34,957 bases of DNA from Clostridia bacterium (GCA_017407755.1 JAFQVY010000012.1:1-34957), one strand, 5' to 3'. Shown: positions 1 to 8,014, counted from the stretch's first letter. The notes: generated from the sequence alone by a model not told the origin. Translations and numbers: made by a program.

Positions 1-37
1 TACCCAATGCTTTGCATTCGGTACCAGCCTCACCGCT

Positions 38-102
38 CTGAGCTAAAAATGATACACCGTATCATTTTCTTTACGCTCAGACCCTCTCGGGTTCGATTCC
101 CA
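38..102. repeat. Hairpin and tRNA-like debris downstream of ssrA
   Basis: A 10-bp perfect inverted repeat (AAAATGATAC at 46-55, GTATCATTTT at 59-68) is nested inside a second pair, CTGAGC (38-43) and GCTCAG (75-80). It is followed by GGGTTCGATTCCCA at 89-102, a T-arm-like sequence that is an exact 14-nt inverted copy of the tmRNA T-arm at 154-167. Bases 1-23 form another hairpin with a CC mismatch. No cloverleaf can be completed on either strand, so this is not called as a tRNA. It may be a decayed tRNA or a terminator for something left of the window. Confidence 0.3.
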
Positions 103-107
103 TATAT

Positions 108-140
108 AAAAAAACAGCACGGCTTAATGCCGTACTGCTT
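108..140 (-). terminator. Intrinsic terminator of ssrA
   Basis: On the minus strand a 9-bp stem (one U-G pair) with loop ATTAA is followed by a run of seven T. It begins a few bases after the CCA end of the tmRNA. Confidence 0.85.
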
Positions 141-141
141 T

Positions 142-489
142 TGGTGGAAGCGGTGGGAATCGAACCCACGTCCGAAAGTCGCTTGCCACGGCTTTCTACG
201 GGTGTAGTTGATGTTTTAAAAGTCCCCTTTAGTACTCCCAACAACAGGATTACTATCGGGCAAGCCTCTAAGTGATGACAAAGGCTGAGGCGTTCCTTTG
301 TTCACCTTTACCGCTAAGTCGACGCCTTAGCCTGTGCCGCGGTGCTCACAGGTAAGACGAGCTGCATTAAGCAGCTAAGGCAACTTTATTGTTGTCGTTT
401 ATTTTTAAGTTTGCAGTTTTTAAAGCGTGACCTGCAACCGCTACCCGCTTACCGAGGGTTACAACCCCCGTCGAAGCCATTGCGCCCCC
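142..489 (-). ncRNA. ssrA: Transfer-messenger RNA (tmRNA)
   Basis: tmRNA rescues ribosomes stalled on broken mRNA: it is charged with alanine, enters the A site with SmpB, and its internal reading frame adds a degradation tag. The 5' end GGGGGCG pairs with CGCTTCC next to the encoded ACCA end. The T-arm GTGGGTTCGATTCCCAC is intact, and the 5' domain has the usual GGCTTCGACGGGGG start. The tag frame lies at 367-414 and reads ANLKINDNNKVALAA followed by TAA; the ALAA end is the usual protease signal. The length of 348 nt is normal. It lies directly downstream of its partner gene smpB, with its own promoter and terminator. Confidence 0.97.
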
Positions 490-495
490 ATATAG

Positions 496-517
496 AAAGC
501 TCAAGTCTCTGAGCTTT
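496..517 (-). promoter_or_regulatory. Hairpin in the pre-tmRNA leader
   Basis: AAAGCTCA and TGAGCTTT form an 8-bp stem with a 6-nt loop. It lies after the predicted ssrA start site and about 6 nt before the mature tmRNA 5' end. Read on the minus strand it has only a weak T tract, so it could partly terminate smpB read-through or be a leader removed by RNase P. Read on the plus strand it is followed by six T, but no plus-strand gene lies upstream. Confidence 0.5.
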
Positions 518-520
518 TTT

Positions 521-550
521 ATTATATGAAGCGACAATGAATATATTCAA
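521..550 (-). promoter_or_regulatory. Promoter of ssrA
   Basis: TTGAAT (550-545), an 18-bp spacer and TATAAT (526-521) form a sigma-A type promoter immediately after the smpB stop codon. The start site is expected near 514, which gives a leader of about 25 nt before the mature tmRNA. Confidence 0.7.
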
Positions 551-1015
551 TTATCTTTGATTTTCTTTCATAGCTCGCTCGATATCACGTTTTGCACTGC
601 GTTTTGCGGCGTCTTCGCGCTTATCGTAAAGCTTTTTGCCCTTACAAAGACCTACCTCTACCTTTACCTTACTGCCTTTAAAATATACAGAAAGCGGAAT
701 AAGGGTATAGCTTTGCTGTTTTATAAGGGAGAAAAGCTTTTCAATTTCACGCTTGTGCATCAAAAGTCTTCTTACTCTTAAAGGGTCTTTATTATAAATG
801 TTGCCCTGCTCGTAAGGTGAAACGTGCATTCCGTTTACGAAAATTTCACCCTTAACAATTGAGCACCAGCTATCCTTCAAATTAAGTGCACCCTTGCGAA
901 TAGACTTAACTTCGGTGCCAAAAAGCTCAATGCCTGCCTCGTATTTTTCTTCTACGAAATAGTCGTGGTAGGCTTTTTTGTTCTGAGCAACAATTTTAAC
1001 GCTTTCTTTTGTCAC
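551..1015 (-). CDS. smpB: SsrA-binding protein SmpB
   Basis: SmpB binds the tRNA-like domain of tmRNA and brings it to stalled ribosomes in the cytoplasm. The 154-residue product has the family hallmarks: an N-terminal [18 protein letters not shown] segment, [10 protein letters not shown], the core motif with [12 protein letters not shown], and a basic C-terminal tail ([19 protein letters not shown]) that inserts into the mRNA channel. The start is GTG at 1015, overlapping the recR stop codon as GTGA, with AGGAG placed 6 nt upstream. The gene ends just before the ssrA promoter, so protein and RNA partner are adjacent. Last protein gene of the dnaX-ybaB-recR-smpB chain. Confidence 0.97.
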   Translation of the reverse strand: MTKESVKIVAQNKKAYHDYFVEEKYEAGIELFGTEVKSIRKGALNLKDSWCSIVKGEIFVNGMHVSPYEQGNIYNKDPLRVRRLLMHKREIEKLFSLIKQQSYTLIPLSVYFKGSKVKVEVGLCKGKKLYDKREDAAKRSAKRDIERAMKENQR

Positions 1016-1614
1016 ATTTCACTCCTGCCTTCCAAAGCTTTTGTAAGGGTTACGCCATCGGCATATTCAAGGTCACTTCCCACAGGAATACCAAATGCAA
1101 GCCTTGTTACCTTGATGCCCAGAGCTTTTAAAAGCTTAGAAAGATACATTCCTGTTGCCTCGCCCTCAACAGTTGAGTTAGTTGCAATAATAACCTCGGA
1201 TATATCCTCGTTATTAACTCTCGCTAAAAGCTCTTTTATATAAAGCTCGTTGGGGCCTATGCCGTTTAAGGGCGAAATAGCACCGTGAAGCACGTGGTAG
1301 GTGCCCTTATATTCCCTTGTATTTTCAATTGCAATGGCGTCTCTGGGAGTTTCTACCACACAGATTACAGAGTGGTCACGGTTAGCACTACGGCACACAG
1401 GGCACTGCTCAGAGTCTGAAAAATTACAGCAAACACTGCAATATTTAATCTTTTCGTGAGCCTCTACTATAGCCGCTGCAAACTCCTGAGCTTCTTCCTT
1501 AGACAAACCTAAAACGTGATAAGCAAGACGTTGGGCAGTTTTACTGCCGATACCGGGCAAAGACTCAAACTGCTCAACAAGCTTTGTCAAAGGCGCTATG
1601 TTATATGCATCCAT
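1012..1614 (-). CDS. recR: Recombination mediator RecR
   Basis: RecR works with RecF and RecO to load RecA onto gapped single-stranded DNA. The 200-residue protein is of normal length. It starts with a helix-hairpin-helix region ([24 protein letters not shown], from about residue 10). A four-cysteine zinc finger ([16 protein letters not shown]) follows, then a Toprim domain ([15 protein letters not shown], and [14 protein letters not shown]). Its ATG overlaps the ybaB stop codon by one base (TGATG) and its end overlaps smpB by four bases, so translation is probably coupled across the operon. Confidence 0.97.
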   Translation of the reverse strand: MDAYNIAPLTKLVEQFESLPGIGSKTAQRLAYHVLGLSKEEAQEFAAAIVEAHEKIKYCSVCCNFSDSEQCPVCRSANRDHSVICVVETPRDAIAIENTREYKGTYHVLHGAISPLNGIGPNELYIKELLARVNNEDISEVIIATNSTVEGEATGMYLSKLLKALGIKVTRLAFGIPVGSDLEYADGVTLTKALEGRSEM

Positions 1615-1973
1615 CAGAATAAACCGGGGATGCTAAGTCCGCCCAGTCCTCCGGAAATTGCGCCGAGCTTCTCTTCTTTTTCCTGAGAAGCGGCTCTTAA
1701 AGCTTCGTTAACTGCTGCCATAACAAGGTCAGAGAGCATCTCTACATCGTCAGGGTCAACAACATCAGGGGAAATCTCAATAGACTTAACCTCCATTTTG
1801 CCTGTTGCAACAACCTTAACGGCGTTGCCGCCTGCGGTGGCGGTATATTCTTTTTCTTCAAGCTCGGCAGTAGTAGCCTCTAAGTCGCTCTGCATTTTCT
1901 GTGCCTGCTTGGCAAGGTGCTGAAGATTTGTTGCACCGCCTGAGCCGTAGCCCTGAGGTAATCTTGCTTTCAT
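1614..1973 (-). CDS. ybaB: YbaB/EbfC family nucleoid-associated protein
   Basis: Members of this family are small dimeric DNA-binding proteins of the nucleoid that are nearly always encoded between dnaX and recR. The 119 residues contain the typical QHLAKQAQKMQSDLEATTAELEEKEYTATAGGNAVKV core and a glycine-rich end (GGLGGLSIPGLF). The start ATG at 1973 has AAGGAGAT upstream. Its exact cellular role is not established for this lineage; family identity is clear. Confidence 0.93.
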   Translation of the reverse strand: MKARLPQGYGSGGATNLQHLAKQAQKMQSDLEATTAELEEKEYTATAGGNAVKVVATGKMEVKSIEISPDVVDPDDVEMLSDLVMAAVNEALRAASQEKEEKLGAISGGLGGLSIPGLF

Positions 1974-1992
1974 AATAATATCTCCTTATTCT

Positions 1993-3675
1993 TTAATTTT
2001 CTATAATTTCAATGTCGCTGTCTTTAAGCTCAGCAATAAGCTGGTCAAGAGGGTCTTTTTCCTCTTCCTTTTTCTCTGCCCTTTTATATGGGCCTAAAAT
2101 ATAACGCTTGCCTGTAATCTCCTGCACGGCGTTTCTTAAGTTTTCACGCTGGTCTGACTTTTGCAGAAGCTTAAAGGGAATATCGGTTTTTGCATCTATA
2201 AGCAGGTAATCACCGCTTGCATAAGCTGTTGTGCCTTCAAAAGATGAAGCAATCACCCTTGAATACTGCTTAAGGCTGTCCACAACCTCAGGCCAGCTTT
2301 TAAGAGGCTTGGCGTCATTCATAATAGCCTCCATATCCACAGGCTCACGCTTTAAAGCCTTTTGAGGAGGAGTCGGCTTAACCTCTTCTCTTTTAACCTC
2401 CTGAGGTTTAGGTGTACTTAAAGGAGCAGGTTTTTCTTCATTTTCAGGTACTTCATCAGCCTTTATTTCTTCTTTTAAAGCTTTCGGCTTTTCTTCAGTA
2501 TATACAGGTGCAGGGTTTGAAGGCAAAAGCTTAACCGTTTTTTCCAAAGCGGCAATTCTTGCAAGCAAAGCCTCTGTAGAAGTCTCAAGCTCAGGGGCAC
2601 TTAGCTTAACAAGGGCAATTTCGAGCTCGGTGCGGTTGTCTGCTCCCTTACCCATTCGCTCAAAGGCTCTTGCCAAAGTATCCATGGCATAAACAATATC
2701 CGCAAGGGAAAGCATCTGAGCCTGGTCAAAAGCTACTTCGTACTCTGTGTCGGAAAGTACCACCAAATCCCTTGGATTTCTCACTGTCTTAATCATCATA
2801 AGAGACCTGAAATGGTTTATAATTTCGTCGCAAAGCCTCATCATATCCTTACTTTCAGAATGAAGCTTATTAAGAGTAGAAAGAGCACGCTCGGTATTTT
2901 TATTAACACAGGAGCTTACAATATCAAGCAAACTTTCTTTGCCTGCCAAACCAGCCGCACGGCGGACAACGTTGGCATCAACTTCAGAGGAAAGACCTAT
3001 GCATCTGTCAAAGAGAGACAAAGCATCTCGCATTGCGCCGTCTGAAATTACTGCAATCAAAAGTGCGGCCTCGTCACTAACCGTTACGTTTTCACACTCA
3101 GCCACATACTTTATGCGGTTAGCAACGTCCTGAGGCTTAATACGGTGAAAGTCAAAACGCTGGCATCGTGACATAATTGTTGCAGGCAGTTTATGAACTT
3201 CTGTAGTCGCAAGAATAAAAATAACGTGCTTGGGAGGCTCTTCAAGAGTTTTTAAGAGGGCGTTGAAGGCTTCGTTTGTAAGCATGTGAACCTCGTCAAT
3301 AATAAACACCCTGTAAGAGCCACGCTCAGGAGTATAGGAAACCTTTTCGATAACGTCTCTTATATCGTCAAGACGACGGTTAGAGGCGGCGTCCATTTCG
3401 ATAACGTCAAAAATTTCGCCGTTTTCTATTCCCTTGCAAATCTCGCACTCACAGCAAGGGTCTCCTTCTTTAGGAGAAAGGCAGTTAACCGCCTTAGAAA
3501 GTATTTTTGCGCAGGTAGTTTTGCCGGTACCACGGGTACCTGTAAACAGATAAGCGTGGTTTACCCTACCGCTTTTAAGCTCGTTTTTAAGAGTAATTGT
3601 AACCTGAGGCTGACCTACAACATCGTCAAAAACCTTGGGTCGGTACTTTCTGTATAAAACTCTGTAGGTAGACAA
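1993..3675 (-). CDS. dnaX: DNA polymerase III subunit gamma/tau
   Basis: DnaX is the ATPase of the clamp loader that opens the sliding clamp at the replication fork. The open frame extends to 3720, but those extra codons run through the 3' end of the SRP RNA. The better start is TTG at 3675, giving MSTYRVLYRKYRPKVF, the classic DnaX N-terminus, with AGAAAGG about 10 nt upstream. That leaves 560 residues. Seen: Walker A GTRGTGKT (about 46-53), zinc-binding cysteines (C65, C74, C77, C80), the DEVHML Walker B, the SRC sensor motif, and a proline/glutamate/lysine-rich linker before a C-terminal tau-like domain. First protein gene of the replication-repair operon, 19 bp before ybaB. Confidence 0.95.
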   Translation of the reverse strand: MSTYRVLYRKYRPKVFDDVVGQPQVTITLKNELKSGRVNHAYLFTGTRGTGKTTCAKILSKAVNCLSPKEGDPCCECEICKGIENGEIFDVIEMDAASNRRLDDIRDVIEKVSYTPERGSYRVFIIDEVHMLTNEAFNALLKTLEEPPKHVIFILATTEVHKLPATIMSRCQRFDFHRIKPQDVANRIKYVAECENVTVSDEAALLIAVISDGAMRDALSLFDRCIGLSSEVDANVVRRAAGLAGKESLLDIVSSCVNKNTERALSTLNKLHSESKDMMRLCDEIINHFRSLMMIKTVRNPRDLVVLSDTEYEVAFDQAQMLSLADIVYAMDTLARAFERMGKGADNRTELEIALVKLSAPELETSTEALLARIAALEKTVKLLPSNPAPVYTEEKPKALKEEIKADEVPENEEKPAPLSTPKPQEVKREEVKPTPPQKALKREPVDMEAIMNDAKPLKSWPEVVDSLKQYSRVIASSFEGTTAYASGDYLLIDAKTDIPFKLLQKSDQRENLRNAVQEITGKRYILGPYKRAEKKEEEKDPLDQLIAELKDSDIEIIEN

Positions 3676-3697
3676 AGCTCCACCGCCTTTCTGATAT

Positions 3698-3893
3698 AAA
3701 AAATGCAAGCCTTGTATCATTTACATAAGTGAACGACAGACTGACTATATCGCAACAAGAGAACTGCTTAATGCTGCTCGGTTCCCCGCCTGACATGGTT
3801 CACAGACCTTGATCGTACAGGGCCTGCCGCTCGCTTATATAAACGAAAGCAAAGAGCTTGCATTTATGCGGATTTGATATTGCGCTTCAAATC
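3698..3893 (-). ncRNA. ffs: Signal recognition particle RNA
   Basis: This RNA is the scaffold of the signal recognition particle, which binds Ffh and targets nascent membrane and secreted proteins. The apical domain is unmistakable at 3773-3794: GTCAGG, a GGAA-type loop, then GAGCAGC. Flanking it is a long rod: ATAAGCGAGCGGCAG pairs with CTGTCGTTCACTTAT (one mismatch), extended by GTTTATATAAG with CTTATGTAAAT, and closed by ATGCAAGC (3863-3856) with GCTTGCAT (3710-3703). A T run follows the last arm, ending the RNA. The 5' end is less certain: the predicted start near 3893 adds a small hairpin (GATTTGA/TCAAATC). SRP RNA before dnaX is the common Firmicute arrangement. Confidence 0.9.
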
Positions 3894-3899
3894 TTAGTT

Positions 3900-3928
3900 A
3901 TTATACCACACAAAAACCTTAAAAGCAA
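3900..3928 (-). promoter_or_regulatory. Promoter of SRP RNA and dnaX operon
   Basis: TATAAT at 3905-3900 follows TTGCTT with a 17-bp spacer. The predicted start at about 3893 coincides with the first base of a perfect 7-bp hairpin. Confidence 0.65.
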
Positions 3929-3981
3929 TAGGATTTTTAAGGAGATTTTGTAAATTTGATATATGAATTTTGCTTTTATTG

Positions 3982-3990
3982 TGCTATAAT
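3982..3990 (+). promoter_or_regulatory. Extended -10 promoter of the fumarase operon
   Basis: TGCTATAAT is an extended -10 box. No convincing -35 hexamer is present at the right distance. AAGGAAGG precedes the start codon at 4020. Confidence 0.55.
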
Positions 3991-4019
3991 TATTAAATAC
4001 AATTCAAAGGAAGGTTCTT

Positions 4020-4859
4020 ATGAGAGAATTATCAGCAGAAATTATTGCCAACACGGTTAAAAGGCTATGCATTGAGGCTAACCTCAGACTGCCGAAGGAT
4101 ATAAAAGCTTGTATTGAAAATAGCTTTGATACTGAACCTTGGGCAGGTGCTAAGGATATTCTTGGCAAAATTATTGAAAATTACACCATTGCCGAAAATG
4201 AGCTTAAGCCTATTTGTCAGGACACGGGAGCGGCTTGTGTTTTTGTAAAAATCGGGCAGGACGTTCATATAAACGGCAATCTTACCGACGCCATTAACGA
4301 AGGTGTAAGGCAAGGCTACAAGGAAGGCTTTTTAAGAAAAAGCATTGTAAACGACCCTATAGAGAGAATTAACACAGGGGATAACACGCCTGCTATGATT
4401 TACTATGACATAGTAGAAGGCGACAAGGTGGAAATTACCCTTGCACCAAAAGGCTTTGGCAGCGAAAATATGAGCAGAATAAAAATGCTTAAGCCTTCTG
4501 ACTCAGTTGAGGGCGTTATTGATTTTGTAGTTGATACTGTAATGAAAGCAGGCTCTAACCCTTGCCCGCCAATTGTAGTAGGTGTTGGTATTGGCGGCAC
4601 ATTTGACAAATGTGCATATCTTGCTAAAAAAGCACTTTTAAGAGAAGCACAGAGTGAGAACCCTGTCCCCTACTATGCTGAGCTTGAGAGAACTTTACTA
4701 AATAAAATCAACGCTCTAGGCATTGGACCTCAAGGCTTTGGGGGTAAAACTACCGCTTTAGCAGTAAACATTGAGACTATGCCTACCCACATTGCAGGGC
4801 TTCCTGTGGCTGTGAACATAAACTGCCACGTTACTCGTCACGTTAAGGAGGTAATTTAA
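4020..4859 (+). CDS. fumA: Class I fumarate hydratase, alpha subunit
   Basis: Together with the next gene this forms the oxygen-sensitive, [4Fe-4S] fumarase that interconverts fumarate and L-malate. The 279-residue alpha subunit carries the cluster-binding motifs PICQDTGAACVFVKIG and NPCPPIVVGVGIGGTFDKCA, and the substrate region GSENMSR. A related possibility is L-tartrate dehydratase, which has the same fold. The malic enzyme gene immediately after the pair favours fumarase. It is followed without a gap by the beta subunit, whose ribosome binding site AAGGAGG lies in the last codons of this gene. Confidence 0.92.
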   Translation: MRELSAEIIANTVKRLCIEANLRLPKDIKACIENSFDTEPWAGAKDILGKIIENYTIAENELKPICQDTGAACVFVKIGQDVHINGNLTDAINEGVRQGYKEGFLRKSIVNDPIERINTGDNTPAMIYYDIVEGDKVEITLAPKGFGSENMSRIKMLKPSDSVEGVIDFVVDTVMKAGSNPCPPIVVGVGIGGTFDKCAYLAKKALLREAQSENPVPYYAELERTLLNKINALGIGPQGFGGKTTALAVNIETMPTHIAGLPVAVNINCHVTRHVKEVI

Positions 4860-5426
4860 ATGGAAATTAAAATCACTTTACCTCTTACAAAAGACAAGGT
4901 AAAAGAACTTAAAGCAGGCGACAGTTGCCTGCTGACGGGTGTTATGTATACAGGCAGAGATGCCGCTCACAAAAGGCTTTTTGACCTTATTAAAGAAGGC
5001 AAGAAATTGCCCCTTGACATAAAAGACAGCACCTTTTATTTTGTTGGCCCAACGCCTAAAAAAGAAGGCGAAGCTATTGGAAGTGCAGGCCCTACAACCT
5101 CTTATCGAATGGACGCCTACAGTCCTGCTCTTATTGCTTTGGGGCAGACAGGTATGATTGGCAAGGGAAAGCGAAACGACGACGTTATAAAGGCTATGAA
5201 AAAATACGGTGCAGTTTATTTCGGAGCAATCGGCGGTTGCGGAGCTTTGCTTTCAAAATGCATAAAAAGAAGCGAAGTTGTGGCTTACGAGGATTTAGGC
5301 ACAGAGGCAATTCACCGTTTAGAGGTCGAGAATTTTCCTGTAGTGGTGGTTATAGACTCTTACGGCAATAACCTTTACGAAACAGGCAAAAAGGCGTATT
5401 TAGAAAGCCTCAAGGAGGAAAAATAA
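4860..5426 (+). CDS. fumB: Class I fumarate hydratase, beta subunit
   Basis: The beta subunit completes the two-part class I fumarase. The 188 residues show the family motifs AGDSCLLTGVMYTGRDAAHKRL near the N-terminus, GPTTSYRMD in the middle, and AIGGCGALLSKCI with EDLGTEAIHRLEVENFPV towards the end. The start codon follows the alpha-subunit stop directly, and the stop is directly followed by the malic enzyme start with AAGGAGG in between, so the three genes form one transcript with equal spacing. Confidence 0.92.
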   Translation: MEIKITLPLTKDKVKELKAGDSCLLTGVMYTGRDAAHKRLFDLIKEGKKLPLDIKDSTFYFVGPTPKKEGEAIGSAGPTTSYRMDAYSPALIALGQTGMIGKGKRNDDVIKAMKKYGAVYFGAIGGCGALLSKCIKRSEVVAYEDLGTEAIHRLEVENFPVVVVIDSYGNNLYETGKKAYLESLKEEK

Positions 5427-6599
5427 ATGGATTACAGAAAAGAGTCGTTAAGACTGCATAACCAATGGAAAGGCAAAATCGAGGTAAAGGCGACTGTGCC
5501 TGTTACTAACAAGGAAGAGCTTTCGCTGGCATATACTCCGGGCGTTGCTGAGCCTTGCTTGGAAATTCAGAAAGACGTAAACAAAAGCTACGAGCTTACC
5601 AGACGCCACAACCTTTGTGCGGTTATTACCGACGGAAGTGCAGTTTTGGGCCTTGGCAACATCGGACCTGAGGCAGGTATGCCTGTTATGGAGGGTAAGT
5701 GTGCACTCTTTAAGGCGTTTGGCGATGTTGACGCTTTTCCGCTTTGTGTTAAAAGTCAGGACGTTGACGAATTTGTAAAAGCTGTGGAGCTTATTTCCCC
5801 CTCTTTCGGCGGAATTAACCTTGAGGATATTTCTGCACCAAGGTGCTTTGAAATTGAAAGAAAATTAAAAGAAAAGTGCGATATTCCCATTTTTCACGAT
5901 GACCAACACGGCACGGCGGTGGTAATTTTAGCAGGACTTTTAAACGCCCTTAAGGTAGTAGAAAAGAAAAAAGAAGACGTTAAAATTGTTACCGTCGGTG
6001 CAGGTGCGGCAGGCATTGCCATTGTTAAACTGCTTTTGGCAGTTGGCTTTAAAAATATTACAATGTGCGACAGACAAGGTGCACTCTACAAAGGCTGTGA
6101 GGGTATGAACTGGGCACAGGCTGAAATGGCAAAGCTTACAAACCCTGAGCAAACAGGCGGTACACTTGCCGAGAAATTAGTAGGTGCAGATGTATTTATA
6201 GGCACCTCTGCCCCGGGAATTGTAACAAAGGAAATGGTTTCTGCTATGAATAAAGACGCCATTATCTTTGCCTGTGCAAATCCTACTCCCGAAATATTCC
6301 CCGATGAGGCAAAAAAAGGCGGTGCAAGAGTTATATCTACAGGCCGCTCAGATTTTCCAAATCAGATTAACAACGTCCTTGCCTTTCCGGGAATTTTCAG
6401 AGGTGCATTTGATGTAAGAGCCTCTGACATAAACGAGGAAATGAAGCTTGCGGCAGCGTACGCTTTAGCAGAATTAGTTCCCGAAAATGAACTTTCTGAG
6501 GAATACATAATGCCTGCGGCATTTGACGAGAGAGTCGGCAAGGCAGTGGCAAAGGCAGTAGCTGATGCCGCCAGAAAAACAGGAGTTGCAAGAATATAA
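5427..6599 (+). CDS. NAD(P)-dependent malic enzyme
   Basis: Malic enzyme oxidatively decarboxylates L-malate to pyruvate and CO2. The 390-residue length fits the short bacterial type. Seen: YTPGVAEPCLEI (N-terminal malic domain), VITDGSAVLGLGNIGPEAGMP, the divalent-metal region INLEDISAPRCFEIE, IFHDDQHGTAVV, and the dinucleotide-binding loop VGAGAAGIAIVKLLL (about 190-204). Placed after the fumarase, it completes a fumarate-malate-pyruvate route; flux could run either way in a fermenter. Cofactor preference cannot be told from the sequence. A terminator follows. Confidence 0.95.
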   Translation: MDYRKESLRLHNQWKGKIEVKATVPVTNKEELSLAYTPGVAEPCLEIQKDVNKSYELTRRHNLCAVITDGSAVLGLGNIGPEAGMPVMEGKCALFKAFGDVDAFPLCVKSQDVDEFVKAVELISPSFGGINLEDISAPRCFEIERKLKEKCDIPIFHDDQHGTAVVILAGLLNALKVVEKKKEDVKIVTVGAGAAGIAIVKLLLAVGFKNITMCDRQGALYKGCEGMNWAQAEMAKLTNPEQTGGTLAEKLVGADVFIGTSAPGIVTKEMVSAMNKDAIIFACANPTPEIFPDEAKKGGARVISTGRSDFPNQINNVLAFPGIFRGAFDVRASDINEEMKLAAAYALAELVPENELSEEYIMPAAFDERVGKAVAKAVADAARKTGVARI

Positions 6600-6605
6600 C
6601 ACAAA

Positions 6606-6642
6606 AAAGCTCGGAGCCAAAAAAACTCCGAGCTTTTCTATT
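6606..6642. terminator. Bidirectional terminator, malic enzyme / purC
   Basis: An 11-bp perfect stem (AAAGCTCGGAG with CTCCGAGCTTT) and a 9-nt A-rich loop, flanked by T-rich sequence on both strands, lies between two convergent genes. Confidence 0.9.
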
Positions 6643-6652
6643 TAAGGTTAAA

Positions 6653-7336
6653 TTATCTGTTGTTGATGATTTTTGTAAGCTCAACGGGGTCAACGATTTT
6701 GCCGTCCTTGTAAACGCGCATATTACCGGAAGCGATTTCGTCAATAAGAATAACCTCGTCGTTGTTGTAGCCAAACTCAAACTTAATATCCCAAAGGTCT
6801 AAACCGAGAGTCTTAAGGTCGTCAGCAACAATCTTTGTGATAGCTAATGTCTGAGCCTTCATGCTCTCAAACATTTCGGGAGTCATAACGCCAAGAGCAG
6901 CTAAACCTTCGCCTGTAACGAGAGGATCACCCAAAGCGTCGTTTTTGAATGTGCACTCAACATAGCCGCCTTCGAGCACTGTACCGTCCTCGATATACTC
7001 GCCGTATCTGCGGATAAAGCTGCCTGTTGCAACTAAACGGCAGATAACCTCAAGACCGTGGCCAAAAACTGTAGCAGGAAGAACTTCCATAGTAGCATCT
7101 TCAAGGTTAGCAGAAACGTAGTGAGTTTTAATGCCAGCCTCTTTCAAAAGCTCGAAATAGTGGATAGATGACTGAAGGTTAGCTTTGCCGATACCCTCAA
7201 TTGTAAGACCTACACTATTCTCGCCGGGATCAAAAACGCCGTCTTTGCCTGTGCAATCGTCCTTGAACTTGAGCATAACGTTGCCGTTTTCAAGTGAGTA
7301 AACATCTTTTGTTTTGCCCTGATAAACTAATTTCAT
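6653..7336 (-). CDS. purC: SAICAR synthetase (phosphoribosylaminoimidazole-succinocarboxamide synthase)
   Basis: PurC joins CAIR and aspartate using ATP in purine synthesis. The start is ATG at 7336 ([15 protein letters not shown]), since AAAGGAG sits 8 nt before it; the open frame begins three codons earlier at GTG. The 227 residues hold the family signatures [36 protein letters not shown] and the metal/ATP site [13 protein letters not shown]. It stands alone here, without other pur genes next to it, and is convergent with the malic enzyme gene. Confidence 0.95.
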   Translation of the reverse strand: MKLVYQGKTKDVYSLENGNVMLKFKDDCTGKDGVFDPGENSVGLTIEGIGKANLQSSIHYFELLKEAGIKTHYVSANLEDATMEVLPATVFGHGLEVICRLVATGSFIRRYGEYIEDGTVLEGGYVECTFKNDALGDPLVTGEGLAALGVMTPEMFESMKAQTLAITKIVADDLKTLGLDLWDIKFEFGYNNDEVILIDEIASGNMRVYKDGKIVDPVELTKIINNR

Positions 7337-7492
7337 TGGAAGCACTCCTTTAATTTTAAAATACTTTAATATTTTATCACACTTTTTATCATTTGTATAG
7401 ATAAAATTTGATGATTGATTTTTGGTTTTTCTTTTTTACTTTTATATAAATACTACAAATTTCTATGTTATTTTTCTTTGAGAAAATTAAAA

Positions 7493-7960
7493 TCACAGGA
7501 TTTTTTCCATAACGATTTTTTGCACCGAAAGTCCCATAGCTTCGTAAAATTTCATAGCACTTTCATTTGTTGCCCAAACGTTAAGGGTCAGATTATAGCA
7601 ACCGTTATCTTTTGCAAAAGACAAGGCATATTCGTAAAGAGCAGTACCTATGTGCTTGCCTCTTTCATTCTCGTCAATACACAAATCATCAATATAAAGG
7701 GTTTTAATGTCAGTCAAGGAATTGTCGCCTGAATGCTGTATAAATTTGCAAAAACAGTGCCCGATAACAACCTCATCATCTACTGCAACAAAGACGGGAG
7801 TAAGAGGATTTGTGATTATATAATAAAGCTCTTCATCAGTATATTTGGTAGTATTAGGCTTAAAAATATCGGGTCTTTTATCGCTGTGAACTGTAAGAAC
7901 CTGACGGAGCAAATTCATAATTCCATTTATATCATTCTTATTTGCCAACCTTATTTTCAT
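7493..7960 (-). CDS. GNAT family N-acetyltransferase
   Basis: The product should transfer an acetyl group from acetyl-CoA to an unknown amine. The open frame reaches 8065, but the stretch before MKIRLANKNDINGI reads as untranslated promoter DNA, and GGAGG lies 8 nt before ATG 7960. That gives 155 residues. Acetyl-CoA loop motif: ENERGKHIGTALYEYALSFA, followed by NLTLNVWATNESAMKFYEAMGL, the standard GNAT end. The substrate cannot be predicted. It is a single-gene unit with its own promoter. Confidence 0.88.
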   Translation of the reverse strand: MKIRLANKNDINGIMNLLRQVLTVHSDKRPDIFKPNTTKYTDEELYYIITNPLTPVFVAVDDEVVIGHCFCKFIQHSGDNSLTDIKTLYIDDLCIDENERGKHIGTALYEYALSFAKDNGCYNLTLNVWATNESAMKFYEAMGLSVQKIVMEKIL

Positions 7961-7985
7961 AAGCACACCTCCGTGATAATAAATA

Positions 7986-8014
7986 ATTATAAACCTTATA
8001 AAGTTATGGGTCAA
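7986..8014 (-). promoter_or_regulatory. Promoter of the GNAT gene
   Basis: TTGACC (8014-8009), exactly 17 bp, then TATAAT (7991-7986): a near-consensus sigma-A promoter. It lies inside the longest open frame of the GNAT gene and so supports the later start at 7960. Confidence 0.85.

Noticed and set aside
1-50. tRNA-Cys-like segment on the minus strand (TAGCTCAG, GCA in a loop)
   Set aside because: The anticodon arm does not pair and no acceptor or T-arm in the same orientation can be found.
7-207. Open reading frame across the left end
   Set aside because: It runs through the ssrA terminator and the tmRNA 3' end; frames of this kind over tRNA-like ends are common artefacts.
2400-2560. Programmed frameshift in dnaX giving a short gamma form
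   Set aside because: No A AAA AAG-type slippery run was found on the coding strand.
3676-3720. Upstream 15 codons of the dnaX open frame
   Set aside because: They lie over the SRP RNA closing stem and its T run, and the family N-terminus begins at the TTG codon at 3675.
7337-7492. Riboswitch upstream of purC
   Set aside because: The leader is short and AT-rich, with no purine-riboswitch-like stem structure.
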